From Rhizophagus clarus (Eukaryota > Glomeromycota > Glomeromycetes > Glomerales > Glomeraceae), in the NCBI GenBank assembly GCA_015698045.1, contig BLAL01000075.1, forward strand, positions 248,001 to 312,000: a DNA stretch of 64,000 bases, read 5' to 3'. Every line of letters starts with the position of its first letter. The first letter of the stretch is position 1. The translations under genes and the position numbers were made by a program. This document shows, one piece after another, positions 13,101 through 24,260 of the stretch. Under the pieces are notes generated by a model. The model did not search any database, was not told the origin of the DNA, and saw only the letters and a list, made by a program, of their open reading frames with translations.

Positions 13101-14216
13101 AAACCAAATATAAAAGTTGCTTTAAAATGTTTACACAATTCACAAAATTTTCTTGATGAATTTATAAATGAGGTATTAAATTTCTTTATAATTTAAATAT
13201 TTTAGCATAATATAATATGTACACACACTAATTAATATATTGCAACCTAATAGGTTAAAGCATATTCAAATCAAAGAATAGGAAATATTCTAAAAATATA
13301 TGGAATATCTCAAAATCCCAAAACAAAAGATTATATCATGGTTCTTGAATATGCAGAAGGTGGAAGTTTCAATACTTATTTAAATGAAAATTATAAAAAT
13401 TTTGATTGGTTTAAAGGATTAAGAATATTAATTGAAATTATTAAAGGTCTTAACAAAATTCATCACAAAAAGATGGTTCATCAAGATTTTCATATAGGAA
13501 ATATATTATTTACTAAAATAGAAAAATTTTATGATGATGATGATGGAGCTTATTTTGAAGATACTGATGATTCTACTGATGAAGATGATAATGCTAATAA
13601 TGATAATGATATTAATGATTACTATAGGGCTTGTATTTCTGATATGGGATTATGCAAAAAAATTGATGATAATGATGAAACAAAAATTTATGGAGTTATG
13701 CCTTATGTAGCTCCTGAAGTATTAAAAGGCAAACCTTATACTCAAGCAGCAGATATATATAGTTTTGGTATGATTATGTATGTCGTAGCAACTGGAAAAC
13801 AACCTTTTGCTAATTGTGCTCATGATGAAACTTTAGCAATAAATATATGTAATGGGATTAGACCTGAAATAAATGATCAAATTGTACCAAAATGTTATAT
13901 TGATTTAATGAAAAGGTGTTGGGATTCAAATCCAGAAAATAGACCAATTATTATTGAAGTAAAAGAAATAATTAAATTATTTCATAATTCATTAAATCGA
14001 AAATTTAATAAAAAAAAACAACATTATGAAATTGAAGAGCAATTTAAAAAAACACATGTTCATAGAACAAATTTTTTGTCAAATAAAAGTAATCGATCAA
14101 CTATTCATACACAAGCTGTTTATACATCACGATTACTTAATTCTTTTACAGGAAATCTTTCAAAATATGACAATATTGATAATAATACAGTAGAAATTAC
14201 TGATTTTACTAAGTAA
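10185..14216 (+). CDS. Poly-N-lobe protein kinase (copy 2), 7 exons, catalytic residues kept, in-frame stop in exon 4
   Basis: Exons: 10185-10532, 10602-11060, 11129-11590, 11655-12110, 12184-12648, 12720-13172, 13254-14216. All are multiples of 3 with phase-0 GT-AG introns (64-81 bp), matching copy 1 exon for exon. Exon 4 has a TAG at 11847-11849 where its neighbours have Trp of the WTSGN linker (TGG). Read without exon 4 the protein is 1,049 residues; with it the frame stops at residue 488. Exon 2 has lost most ribbon cysteines; exons 3-6 keep CxxC...CxxC. Exon 6 has a proper glycine loop (GKGGFSTVY) and beta3 Lys (VALKC). Exon 7 has HQDFHIGN, DMG and YVAPE, with an acidic Asp/Glu/Asn-rich insert between catalytic loop and DMG. 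Exons 3 and 4 are nearly identical in their first halves, pointing to recent exon duplication. A strong GTAAGT at 14213 and an acceptor at 14286-14287 would instead end the protein with TNF. Confidence 0.78.
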
Positions 14217-14487
14217 GTCTCATTTTTTTTTTATATTCTCTTAACTTTTATATTTTACTTATATTTTAACCTTACTTTGCATTATAGCTTTTAAACTTTT
14301 TCTTTGGAAATGATTTAAAGGAACAAGTTAAAAGAAGTAACTATAGTTTTTTTTTTCAAGATAGTATGAATTATTTTCTATTGGATTTATTATATATTAT
14401 ACTTACTAGATTTAAAGGAATTACCTATTATTTTATGTTTTTATCATTTATAACATTTTATTTATTCTTTGCAACTATTAACGATTA

Positions 14488-14570
14488 GTTTTTGTTTAAC
14501 ATTGATTATAGAGTAGCATGTAAAACTTTTTTTACATAATAAAAATCAGTTTGTAATTAAACAAAATTTA
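14488..14570 (+). terminator. Conserved 3' UTR / polyadenylation block of the plus-strand kinase gene
   Basis: Counterpart of 5284-5370, with AATAAA within the identical stretch. It lies 272 bp beyond the stop codon, versus 118 bp in copy 1, so the 3' UTR has gained sequence here or lost it in the other copy. Confidence 0.5.
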
Positions 14571-17383
14571 ATTTATATATTGCTAAATAATGTTAAATAA
14601 TAACTATTCTTATATAAATTATTTTTGGCTATACCAGATCAAATTGGATAATTATGTTTGAATAATATTTTTCACATCTTTGGTCTTGCTTTATTTATTT
14701 ACTTATTTATTTGTTTCTTTAGAAAGGAAGAGAGATACAGTTAGGCAAAACTACACACAAACCTGTGATCCTACACAAGTTAGGAGTAAGTCACTTTGTA
14801 AATATAGTAGTGACTGATTTAAATTACCATCCGATATAAATGATACACTTTCGAGCATGATCGCAAAAACAAATTAATTGATATCAACTTACCGAACATT
14901 TCTGAATTTTGAAACATGATGATTACTAAAGCTCTTAAAATGTAATGTCGCAACATGCAACATACGAATCATTTGAACTGTTTACGTGACCTTGACCTTT
15001 TGATAAGCGAATCTATATGGGCTGTTGAAAAATTGAGACTATTTTTTATATTTAAAATTTTAAAATAAAATCTAAATTTAAGAAAAAAATTTTAAATAAA
15101 CAACCAAATATCAATTAACATTAATATTTATTTTTCTTTATTTAAATTCATACCATTTGTTATTTATATTGTTATAATGTTAATATTTTTTTAGTATTTT
15201 TAACTATTAGTCAACGTGGGCTTATGTGCTATTTATTGAGAATTAGATCAAATAAATATACAGCAAGAAAATTTAATGACTAAAACGTTATAATTTATTT
15301 AATTTAATTCTCTATGAACATTAAAGACAAGTTTATTTTTTAACAACGAAGAATTAAATGTATTAATTGATTCATCACTTTATATTAGTCAACGGCTCAC
15401 CACGATTTCATTGTATACTATTTTTTCATTTTCTTGGTGTTAACGTGATCGCAACATTTCATACATAATTTGTGGTAATGATTTCCGTTTTCATTGAAAT
15501 AAAGACATTATTATCTTTCTTATTCGAATAAATGCCGAAGTATTGATTATAAGAATAGAATCTCTTGTAAAATAGACTTGCTTTTATTTTAAAATTCAAA
15601 ACCATTAATCGCTTTTATATTGTTAAAATTCATTTATTAAAACGACAAATAATTATTTATCTTGATTATAATTGATTCGTTTAATTCATCCAACTTTATA
15701 CTTATCTAACGTTAATTATAGAGAAGTTAATTAAGAACATAATATATATGATATTCAGGTTGATAATAGGGAATGAACAAGAAAATCAGAAAAACAGAAA
15801 TACCACTACTATTTAAATCATTTTCTTAATTTTCGATTTCTTAGATCAAGAAGTCTTCCTTTATAGTTATATAAATGGTACCCCACTTTGTAATTTCCAT
15901 ATTTATTCTTTAGACACTTTGCTGAAACCTCCGATTTAGCAACCTTAATGTTGTTGGCATGTGACTATCACGTGACTACAGTGTCGACTGCTAGTGGCAT
16001 TGTTTTTCGTTTTGACTGTCTAGTTTCTACCCCACTACTTTATGTTGGCTACATGGAGGTAATATAAAACCTTAATTGTTTTTTAATTTTGAAAAATGCA
16101 ATTATTTTTTTTTTTAAAAAAAATATGGAATTATAGATTCTATCATTTCACTTCATATCTGCTATATAGAGGTGATAAGGAACGTTAACATGATATTTTA
16201 TTAACTTTAAAAGTACAATTTTTTTAAACTTAAATCTATTATCGAATATTTGAAATAAAATTGTTTAAATTTATCTAATCTTCAAAAGTAGAATATTAAT
16301 TAGAAATTTAGTAGACTAATTTATCTAAAATGTAAGCTTCTTACTTCTTTGCTAATAAAATTTTCTAACATTAATTGTAATATTAATCATTTATATTTAA
16401 TAATTTAATTGTAAAATATATTGTAGATTAATTATAAAATACAGTACATTACAATACATTATCTCCTTTCCTCTTGTTATAATTGGATAGCCGCGGATTT
16501 TTAAGCGATCAACGTACTAAATTTCCATTGACGTAGCGCCCCTGGTGACACAACTATAACAAGGTGGGAACTTGGTTTGGAAAATATCACCTGATTGATC
16601 TGAAGTCCGAACTGAATTTTTCAATCTTTCCCTTATAACCACCATATTACCTAATTTCTCTCCCCTTATTACTTCCTTCCAGTTAGTATTGGATCATTGA
16701 AATATACTTCCAATTTTAGTATCAATTTCGTTTACCAGAAGATTTTTTGCATTACTCAATCCTCCTCTATTCTCATTTAAATTTCTCTGCACATTCTTCT
16801 CTCTTTCTTTACAGTCAAGTTCTAAGATGGAACAAATATATTTAATAATTCTTCAGAACTATTTATTTATTGAATGAATTAGCGAATCATGATATAGTCT
16901 TAATAATAAAAATCAAATTTATTTTGATTCAGGTGATATTAAATAATAATTAAATATATAAAGTTAAAAAATATATAAAGTTGAAAAACATTGAAAGTAT
17001 TTCATAAAATTGTGGAATAGATCCATTATTTTATCATTATAAATTATCTTGCATATAAATAAGAAAAAAAGTTTATTAACGTTACATAAAATCTAAAAAT
17101 CTATTTAATCCCACATAAGGAAAAGATTAAAAGTCTATTTAAACTTTTAAACGAATAAATTATAATATACCTTTTAAATATAGAACTCTACATGTTAATG
17201 AATAAACTTTCATACGGACAAATCTTAAATAAACTTTTATGTATTTCAACAATAGAAAATAAGGAAACATACTTTTTTTTTTCCAATTTATTCACACGGT
17301 TTGAAAAAATCAATATCAACACTAATTTTACTGATTTATTAAATAAACCTTCATCTCTTTGTTCTTATTGTGGCACTAATTGA
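14571..17383. other. Intergenic AT-rich DNA
   Basis: No supported gene. There is a TTTATTTACTTATTTATTTG run near 14690. A short less AT-rich segment near 16485-16620, around GATAGCCGCGGATTTTTAAG, may be a decayed repeat. Confidence 0.5.
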
Positions 17384-17882
17384 TTAAAGCCAAGCCTCCT
17401 CCTTTGTTATTTTCACATCCTCATCTTCTTCATCTTCATCTTCATCTGCAAGCTTGCCCATCAAGAGTTTCTTATAGATAGATTTGTCTGCGCTCTGAAC
17501 TTTTTAATCACATGTATTACTTCTTTTGAGCGTACTTGATGTGATTCTGATAGAAAGAATGATGATGGTGTATATGTTTTTTCATAATTTTCTTCTGCTT
17601 CCTTTCCCTCAAGCTTCTATGGGTAATGATTCTCATATTCAGTAACTGCAAATTACCCTTGCCTGTATGATCGTGCTCTATAGCATCCGCAGCTATTATT
17701 ACCATAGACAGATTTGTGGTTATTACGTTATTTTAATGATTCTAGTTGCAGCTTCTTGAGCAACCTCATTTTCTTTGTGCTTCTTTTTCAGTCAGTCGTT
17801 GGACTCCTATTTTTATTTCTTTGTCAGATTTTTAATGCACCATGTTTCTCCAGCCTTCTTCTATCGATAGATCAATAACCTT
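17384..17882 (-). pseudogene. Possible degraded coding relic (Lys/Glu-rich)
   Basis: Less AT-rich than its surroundings. The minus strand gives short charged readings in shifting frames, such as DLSIEEGWRNMVH and RLTEKEAQRK, with an acidic Glu/Asp run near 17430. If the TGTCCGGA MITE at 17883-18525 is removed, the reading runs on into 18526-18590 as FRKDVKKVIDLSIEEGW, which suggests the MITE landed in older coding DNA. Family not recognised. Confidence 0.25.
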
Positions 17883-18525
17883 CCCTATAAAAAATAAATG
17901 TCCGGAAAATGTTGTCAAAAACGTCTGGAAAATGTCCGGAATAAATCTGATGTGTCCGGAAAATGTCCACTTTTTTGGTACATGTCTGACAGATACTTAA
18001 AATTTTGACATGTCCTAACTTTGTCCAGAATTCGTCCAGTATTTGTTCGGTATAAAATTTTGGACAAATTCTGGACAGTTAAACCTGGACAAATTCTGGA
18101 CATAGTAAAAAAACCAGATAGACAAATTCCGGACATGAAAAAGTTTAGGACAAATTCTGGATACTATTTCCAAAAAAGGATAAATTAATTTTGTAAAAAA
18201 ATGCAAAAATCACAAAACTGACATTCAAAATCTTTTCTGTCGTACTAATTAAAATTGCAGAGCAGGCAAAAATACTATATATCTATGATATAAAAATTTT
18301 GGGTTAAGGAATAATGATGATCATCTATCCATTGATCATCTTTTGTGGCAAAATTTTACGAAAATACATTTCTGGACAATTTCAGGACAAATTCCTGATA
18401 TCCCGGAAATGCAGTGTTTTCGGAACAGTTTCCGGACACACAGTGTCCAGAATTTCCGGACAATTATTTAGACAATTTTTCCGGACATTTTCCGGACATT
18501 ATCCGGACACTTATTTTTTATAGGG
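17883..18525. mobile_element. TGTCCGGA MITE, copy 1 (643 bp)
   Basis: Inverted ends start CCCTATAAAAAATAA and are followed by TGTCCGGA-type iterons, which fill both arms in opposite orientation. It is flanked by the 3 bp duplication CTT. It is closely similar throughout to 59790-60439 and to the partial copy at 63629. Phe/Ile-rich readings inside it recur in all copies only because the DNA is repeated. A 3 bp duplication fits CACTA- or Harbinger-type transposition, but no transposase is present. Confidence 0.85.
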
Positions 18526-18591
18526 CTTCTTGACATCCTTTCTGAAGCATAATATGAATAACCATTTTGGTTTTGTAGTAACCAAGCTTAA

Positions 18592-19100
18592 ACATGGGGC
18601 CCGAAACCGAAACCTCCCGAAACCCTTTAGGTTTAGGTATATACCGAAACTTAGTTTCGGGATGTGCATCTATTTCCCGAATCCCGAATCCCGAATCCCT
18701 CCCGAAACTCCCCCTGAAACCATATATACCGAAATATAACCGAAACTTACGTATTAATCATGTTATATTTATTTTGATTTAATTGTAGGGCTCAAGGTTT
18801 CTTTTAAGTAACAATAGTGATTACTGATGTAATCCATTTAGCATTTATAATTAATAATAAAAGTGAAATTAAACATTCGTAATTTTCAAATTTTAATAAC
18901 AGATAAATAAAATAATATTTTGGGTCCGAGTCATTATCTTGGCCAAAAATTATAGATAGTGCTGGCCAAGTCGAGCATAATTTGGGCCAAAACAGTTTTG
19001 GGTTTCGGAATTAATTTCGGGTTTCGGGAAAGGTTTCGATTCGTATATTCCGAAACCCGAAACTTTCGGAAATCCACTTGGAGGTTTCGGGTCCCATGTA
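18592..19100. mobile_element. CCGAAAC-iteron element (509 bp) with 13 bp flanking direct repeats
   Basis: The ends are inverted: ACATGGGGCCCGAAAC at the left and GTTTCGGGTCCCATGT at the right. The 13 bp TAACCAAGCTTAA sits directly outside each end (18579-18591 and 19101-19113), an unusually long target duplication. Both arms are packed with CCGAAAC / GTTTCGG copies in opposite orientation; the centre is AT-rich. No coding capacity is seen. Confidence 0.75.
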
Positions 19101-19113
19101 TAACCAAGCTTAA

Positions 19114-19962
19114 CTATTTCTGTATATTTTGTTTCGTAGCATTTATTAATACTTTGTTAAGCGTCTTTCATTACCCTATCCTTTTTCTTCATATTTGGTG
19201 CTGTGATCTTTTCTTTTCTTTTTTTAATTATCATCTTGTCATCGTAATACCTTAACACGTGATTGAGTCATAATACAAAATTCCCATCTTTTTTTTGTAT
19301 GATCTTACCATTGTTTTGGCTGAGAAATATTTGACTGTTTTTTTTTGAAATTTATCCATTTCACCATTTCTAACTTCTTGAACTTTTCCAAAATGTCTAT
19401 TATTGCAAGGTATTTCCATTAACAGTTATAAATAGAGTTTAAAAGCCCATTTCATGTGATGGCAAGGTGCGAGAATTATCATTATCCTGAAATACTCATT
19501 AATTAAAAAATGATTATTTTTCAATGCTCTTTAATACAGGTAAAAATTGTTTTAATTTTATTTCTTTCAAATTTCAATTTACGCTAATGTCTTATTTATA
19601 ATTTCTTCTTAGGATTTCGTGATATCCTTCCAAAAGTCTTTTTTTTGTTTCTCAAACGAATTGAGGGTAAATTCGTTTATTTTTATTTTTCAATTAATTT
19701 TTACAATCAGATAACATTATTAATTAATATTAATTACTTTACAGAATATACTTATGAGATATATTTATTAAACGAAATTTGTAATTGTGGGTGTAAAGAG
19801 TGAAGAGGATGTGCGATCAGATTAAAATTACTATATACTTACTACAACTTAATTATAGAGTTATCTTGTACCATTTATATGTTTACTTGACATTTACTTT
19901 AAAGTAGTTTCGAATTTTATATATAGTTACTTTGTTACTGCTATATTACTTCTATACATTTT
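19114..19962. other. Intergenic DNA
   Basis: No supported gene. If the element at 18592-19100 is removed, 19114 onward joins the sequence upstream of 18579, so this is the other half of its insertion site. Confidence 0.45.
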
Positions 19963-20172
19963 TTACATTATATACATATTGCCACACTGAAAAAAATATA
20001 AAGTAGCCGTACGCCTACTATGATAAATTGTGACTATATGGCTACTACCTAGTCTCGATTTCACATGTTTCAGTAAAGCATCTATATCTTCCACACTCAG
20101 AACAATATTCGTCGGTACTCCTTTCTCCGGGCGGCATTTACAATATGAGTAATTACAATTCTTACACCACAT
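19963..20172 (-). CDS. Hypothetical 69-residue Cys-rich protein
   Basis: An uninterrupted reading starting MWCKNCNYSYCKCRPEKG, with four cysteines in the first 13 residues (CKNC, CKC) and a mixed helix-like remainder. Composition is less skewed than the AT-noise readings nearby. No family is recognised, no intron is evident, and it may be a relic of a longer gene. Confidence 0.25.
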   Translation of the reverse strand: MWCKNCNYSYCKCRPEKGVPTNIVLSVEDIDALLKHVKSRLGSSHIVTIYHSRRTATLYFFQCGNMYIM

Positions 20173-20299
20173 AATTATAATAATAATAACAACAGTAATA
20201 ATAATAAATATAAAACATAATAAAATTATTACTTCGCGTATATTAGACGTTCTACAAAATATTTGATGTTAAAAGCGTATGATTAAATATAATGATAAA

Positions 20300-20660
20300 G
20301 TAGTCACGTTTACTTACTTTATTTCCACTTCGTGTGCTGTTTTATCTTCTCGTACATCATTAAAATTTGGATCTACAAAATCTTCTCAAGAGTCAGTGAA
20401 AGAGTCACAGTATTGAGAGCGTGTATTGTCCGGTTTGTTGAATATGGTAAAAGTAGTCACGTAATTGGGGTTGTGAAAGCTGAATGAGGACAGGAGGGAT
20501 TCCACCCTGTACACTCACCTTTATTTTCATTTTCCCTTCAAATATTCAAAAATAGATCTACATAATCTTTTAAAGGTGTCACATAAATGAAAGATGCGAA
20601 AGCTGGATGTGGAGAACAGAAGGATTTCCACCTATTTACTCATTCTCAAAAAAGTTCCTG
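20300..20660. repeat. Imperfect tandem duplication, ~150-190 bp unit
   Basis: AGTAGTCACG recurs at about 20300 and 20452. A GATCTACA(A/T)AATCTT block recurs at about 20361 and 20556. A GAAAGCTG(A/G)ATG...GGATT(T/C)CCACC block occurs twice. These give two diverged copies. A function is not apparent. Confidence 0.4.
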
Positions 20661-20991
20661 GCTACTTCTTTTCGTTGTTTTATTTTGACTTCACTTTCTT
20701 TTTTTTTCCTTTAATATTTTGATATTCGCTTTGAAGATCTTATAGAATCTTTGCATTGTTTTATAAATGATCTTTTCTTTTTTTCATTTTTACAAATTAC
20801 AACCTAATCCTATATTTTTTTTTTTTTTCTCTATAAATAATAAATTACGTTTTTTATGTAAAAATTTAGATTATCCGTCAAATGATTATCAAAAATCACG
20901 TTATTACCAATTATAGTCTTAAATTAATCATAAAATGCACCTAAACATTGTTAGCTTTTAAGAACTACGACTTTTGAAGTGATATTTTAAT
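20661..20991. other. Intergenic AT-rich DNA
   Basis: T-rich runs, including a stretch of T near 20815-20830; nothing else is seen. Confidence 0.45.
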
Positions 20992-21785
20992 AGATAAGTC
21001 TAAGTAAATATAAATACATATGTTTAGATATTTGCCATGATAGTTTACTCGTGAATTGACTTGTATCGGTTTGTATGTAACAGATAATAATTAACTCAAT
21101 TGTAGATTACCGAATAGTTCAGATAATAATGTCTAATTTTTATTGATTTTTGATAGTAAAGACCAAGAAAATATAAGAAATAAATTTATACGTCGCCCAT
21201 GATCGTTTGTTCTTGAAATTCTTTTAAAGGTTTATATATATCGGATAATTTGTAAGTAATTATCACAATCAGAGATTACTGAAAATTACACATATTAATA
21301 TTAAATTTTTTGTGATATTATAATAGAAAAGACTAAAGAAATGTAATCAATATATTTAAGATATCTGTAATGGCTCTTTTCTCTTAATTTTCTTTTATCG
21401 GTTTCTATATTTTCTGATAATAATCTATTTTATTATATTAATCGGAGATTACTGAAAATTTGCACATAATAATATCAAATTAAATTTCATATTTTTATAG
21501 AAAAGATCAAGAAAATATAAGAAATGCATTTATATGTCAGCTTGCTTATGAAATGTCTTATAACGATTTGTATATAACAGATAATAATTTATCAGCACAT
21601 ATTAATGTTCTAATTTTTATTATAATATTTTGATAGCAAATGTCAAAAAAATATAAGTACATTTATATGTCAGCCATGATCATTTGCTCATGAATTAAAT
21701 ATCTCAAACTAAGATTGCTGAAAATTGCACATAATAATGAATTTTTTTTTTATATTTTTATAGAAAAGACCAAGAAAGCATAAAT
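20992..21785. repeat. Degenerate satellite, unit ~170 bp shrinking to ~130 bp
   Basis: The marker A(A/G)A(T/C)CAAGAAAATATAAG recurs at about 20992, 21158, 21327, 21501, 21637 and 21764. Between markers the same order appears: an ATTTATA(T/C)GTC block, a CATGATCATTTGCTC-like block, a GATAATAATTTA block and a GATTACTGAAAATT block. The last two periods are shorter. Non-coding. Confidence 0.65.
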
Positions 21786-22439
21786 AAAAAGAGATAAAAA
21801 AAGAAACAGCCGATATTCAAAAAAAAAAAAAATAATAATAATATCTTAAATTGATTAAAGGTAATTAGATTGCAAATTCTTTCAAATCCTGAGTTTGAAT
21901 CCTTAATAATATAGAATATAACCTTCCTCACGAATCAATTCTTCCAGCAGGTTATAAATTAAAAAAAAACTCTCTAAATAACGTTTCTTAAATAGAAAGA
22001 AATCCTCAGAACCTTTTTACTAAACAAAAAATAAATATAAACTAATCCTTTTTTAATTCTACAATCCAGTTAAACGGCAAAACAAAATGTCAGCGACATA
22101 CATCGCTACTAAGATTTTGTTATTCATTCATTCGAAGATTTACTTATAAAAATTAAAAATTTAAATGTCATGTAATCTTACTAACTTATAACCATTATTA
22201 TAGAACTCATAAACAGCATTTTGCTTTCCGGTTACAACAGGCTAACCATGGTTGGGTTTTTAAAATATGGCAGAGCGGCTTTTTCTTGTTAAAGGAGGGA
22301 GTTTTGATGTAATTTAGTATTTTACGTTCAGAAACTATTTGAATAGTTCTATTTGTAATATCAATTATGTCATGCGTTGTATGTTATTATTATTAAATAA
22401 ATAAACAAGTAAACAACATTTCATCGAAATGAAATTAAC
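21786..22439. other. Intergenic AT-rich DNA
   Basis: No gene or clear repeat is supported. Confidence 0.45.
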
Positions 22440-22925
22440 TGGCATCACTTTGGCGACTTCATTTTACAGAAACTAACAATTACCTAATTCATTTTACCGA
22501 AATAATGTCATTGCTATTTCACCAAAAATTATTTACATACAAATAAATTCATTAGCTAGTTGCACTCTTACTTTTAAATTGAAGTTTTCAATAATCGGGT
22601 CAAGTGTTCAATTTTTATTTTTTAAGAAAAATATTTCATAACATTATTTTTAATTATAAAGAAAGATTTACTGTTTCTTTTAAAAAAAAATTGTACAATA
22701 ACTGAAATAAAATTTATTATTTTTTTTATTTTTACTATGTATAATTAAAAAACTTCATGAAAGTCATGATCATGTCGGTCTATACCTGTCGGTAAAATTG
22801 ATATCGGAAAATGAAATTGATTTCAAAAAAAATGTGATGTCGATTAAGGTGCAAGTCGGCAAAGTGGAGTCAGTAAATTTTGTACCGGTGAAATAGTGTC
22901 GGTAAGAAGGGTGAATCCGATTTTG
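22440..22925. repeat. Inverted iteron arms (TTTACCGA / TCGGTAAA type)
   Basis: The left arm (about 22440-22530) carries spaced TTTGGCGA, TTTTACCGA and ATTTCACC words. The right arm (about 22775-22925) carries GTCGGTAAAA, ATCGGAAAATG, GTCGGCAAAGTG and GGTGAAATAGTG, the same words inverted. The AT-rich centre is unremarkable. It looks like a fold-back or MITE-like element whose exact ends are unclear. Confidence 0.4.
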
Positions 22926-23626
22926 ATATATTATATTATTTTCTTTATCATCATTCTCAAATGTACGTTCCTGAACAGTCTTTATCAAGGTTAGCTTTCA
23001 ATAGTCCTAAATTGATTTAAGATCCAATTCAAAATACAAATTCGATCATCCATATTCTTTAAGATTGATCGAAGGACCAAAAACCAATTAAAAACTTGCA
23101 ACAGTCATACTATAAATCTTACATTTAATATTATTGAATATATATTATGATGCTTTATATGTTTTTGTTCAACAGTTATAAGTAACAATATTAAATCTTA
23201 AAGTTTCGATAGTAAAATTAGTAAGTGTAGTTATTTAATAAATGAAAGGATTTGCTTTTCTATGATATTTTGATCTTTATAGTTAATTTGGACAATGTAG
23301 TATTTTGATGTTTCCGATTCAATATCTAATTCACATTACATTTATTTGCCGTGAAAGACTGTTATGATTAATTAATAGCACGATCGACAAAAAGTGTTTT
23401 TACAAATTAATTTCCTATTTTAGATAAGAGTTGACACAGAAAGTTTATAAAGCGTATAATGTAGTAAGTTTTTAATTTAAAATTGATAATTCAAGTTAAG
23501 AAGTATATATATCTCATATTTCTCGTTAAGTTTACATATTTATTGAAAAAATTTAACACAAAAATTATTTTAGAATCAAATTTAATGTTGTAAAATACTT
23601 GTTTTTAACACAATAAGCGGTTTAAA
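22926..23626. other. Intergenic AT-rich DNA
   Basis: No gene recognised. From about 23440 the DNA belongs to the ~1.4 kb direct duplication that carries the peptide gene. Confidence 0.4.
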
Positions 23627-23710
23627 GTTAGCACTTAAATTCCTGGGATTCCGCGACTATGTCACGTTTCCATTTCTAAAGCCAATCTGATGGAAATCAT
23701 GGTGAGGTCG

Positions 23711-23898
23711 TCACCGAGGCCATTCTGGTGAAAGATATGGTTGAGGTTCTGCATCTGCGCCAATAAATAAATTAAATTATTATTTAAAAAAAACTCGTTT
23801 TAATGCTTTTTTTTTTTAGTAAAAGTAGAGAGATATTTACTTGCTAAAGCAATAACGATAATAAAGATGAAAATTAACAATAAGTATTTTAATTGCAT
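23711..23898 (-). CDS. Candidate small secreted peptide (copy 1), 2 exons
   Basis: Exon 1, 23898-23841, encodes a textbook signal peptide: MQLK, then a run of Leu/Ile/Phe/Val ending VIALA. The donor is A|GTAAATA. The 86 bp intron ends GCGCAG, and exon 2 (23754-23711) reads NAEPQPYLSPEWPR and a TGA, giving 33 residues. Beyond this TGA the frame stays open for HHDFHQIGFRNG-like residues. In another frame the DNA gives KRDIVAESQEFKC and a stop, so the stop may be a decay event (CGA to TGA) in a longer precursor with a dibasic KR site. The same layout in copy 2 (25090-25318) supports a real gene. Family not identified; a kexin-processed secreted peptide is an inference. Confidence 0.42.
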
Positions 23899-24260
23899 TT
23901 TTAATTTTTGTACGGTATATATAAATTTTTAATTAGTTGTTTGTTAATTTGTTTAAATAAAATTTTCACCTCTTTCTCAGAGCGATATATAAAAAAAAAT
24001 ATAATCATGAGGTAATTTGAAATACGTTTTATTATATAAAATTTTCCTATATAAGGCGAAGCAAGGGAGGCGCACAAGAGTATTTTGCCACGTTTCTTTG
24101 CATTGCGCCACAATTGATGAGCAGGGCTACTTTAAATTACTGTAGCAATGAGAGTCAGTCATCATTTCGAACCGCGGTCATCCGTAAGATTAACAACAAA
24201 GGGCGAAGTAAAGGAGCGTGCAAAAGTATTTTGCCACGTTTTTTTTTAACATGTCAAAAT
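23899..24260 (-). promoter_or_regulatory. Presumed promoter of the secreted-peptide gene, duplicated at 25319-25650
   Basis: Blocks shared with 25319-25650 include GGCGAAG(C/T)AA(G/A)GGAG, AGTATTTTGCCACGTTT and GCGCCACAATTGATG. Each copy also contains an internal direct repeat of the GCGAAG...CCACGTTT block about 150 bp apart. Read on the minus strand a TATATAGG box lies about 150 bp before the ATG. Conservation upstream of both peptide copies suggests promoter elements. Confidence 0.35.

Noticed and set aside
21860-21935. tRNA-like or SINE-like B-box (GAGTTTGAATCCTT)
   Set aside because: No A-box at the right distance and no cloverleaf stems.
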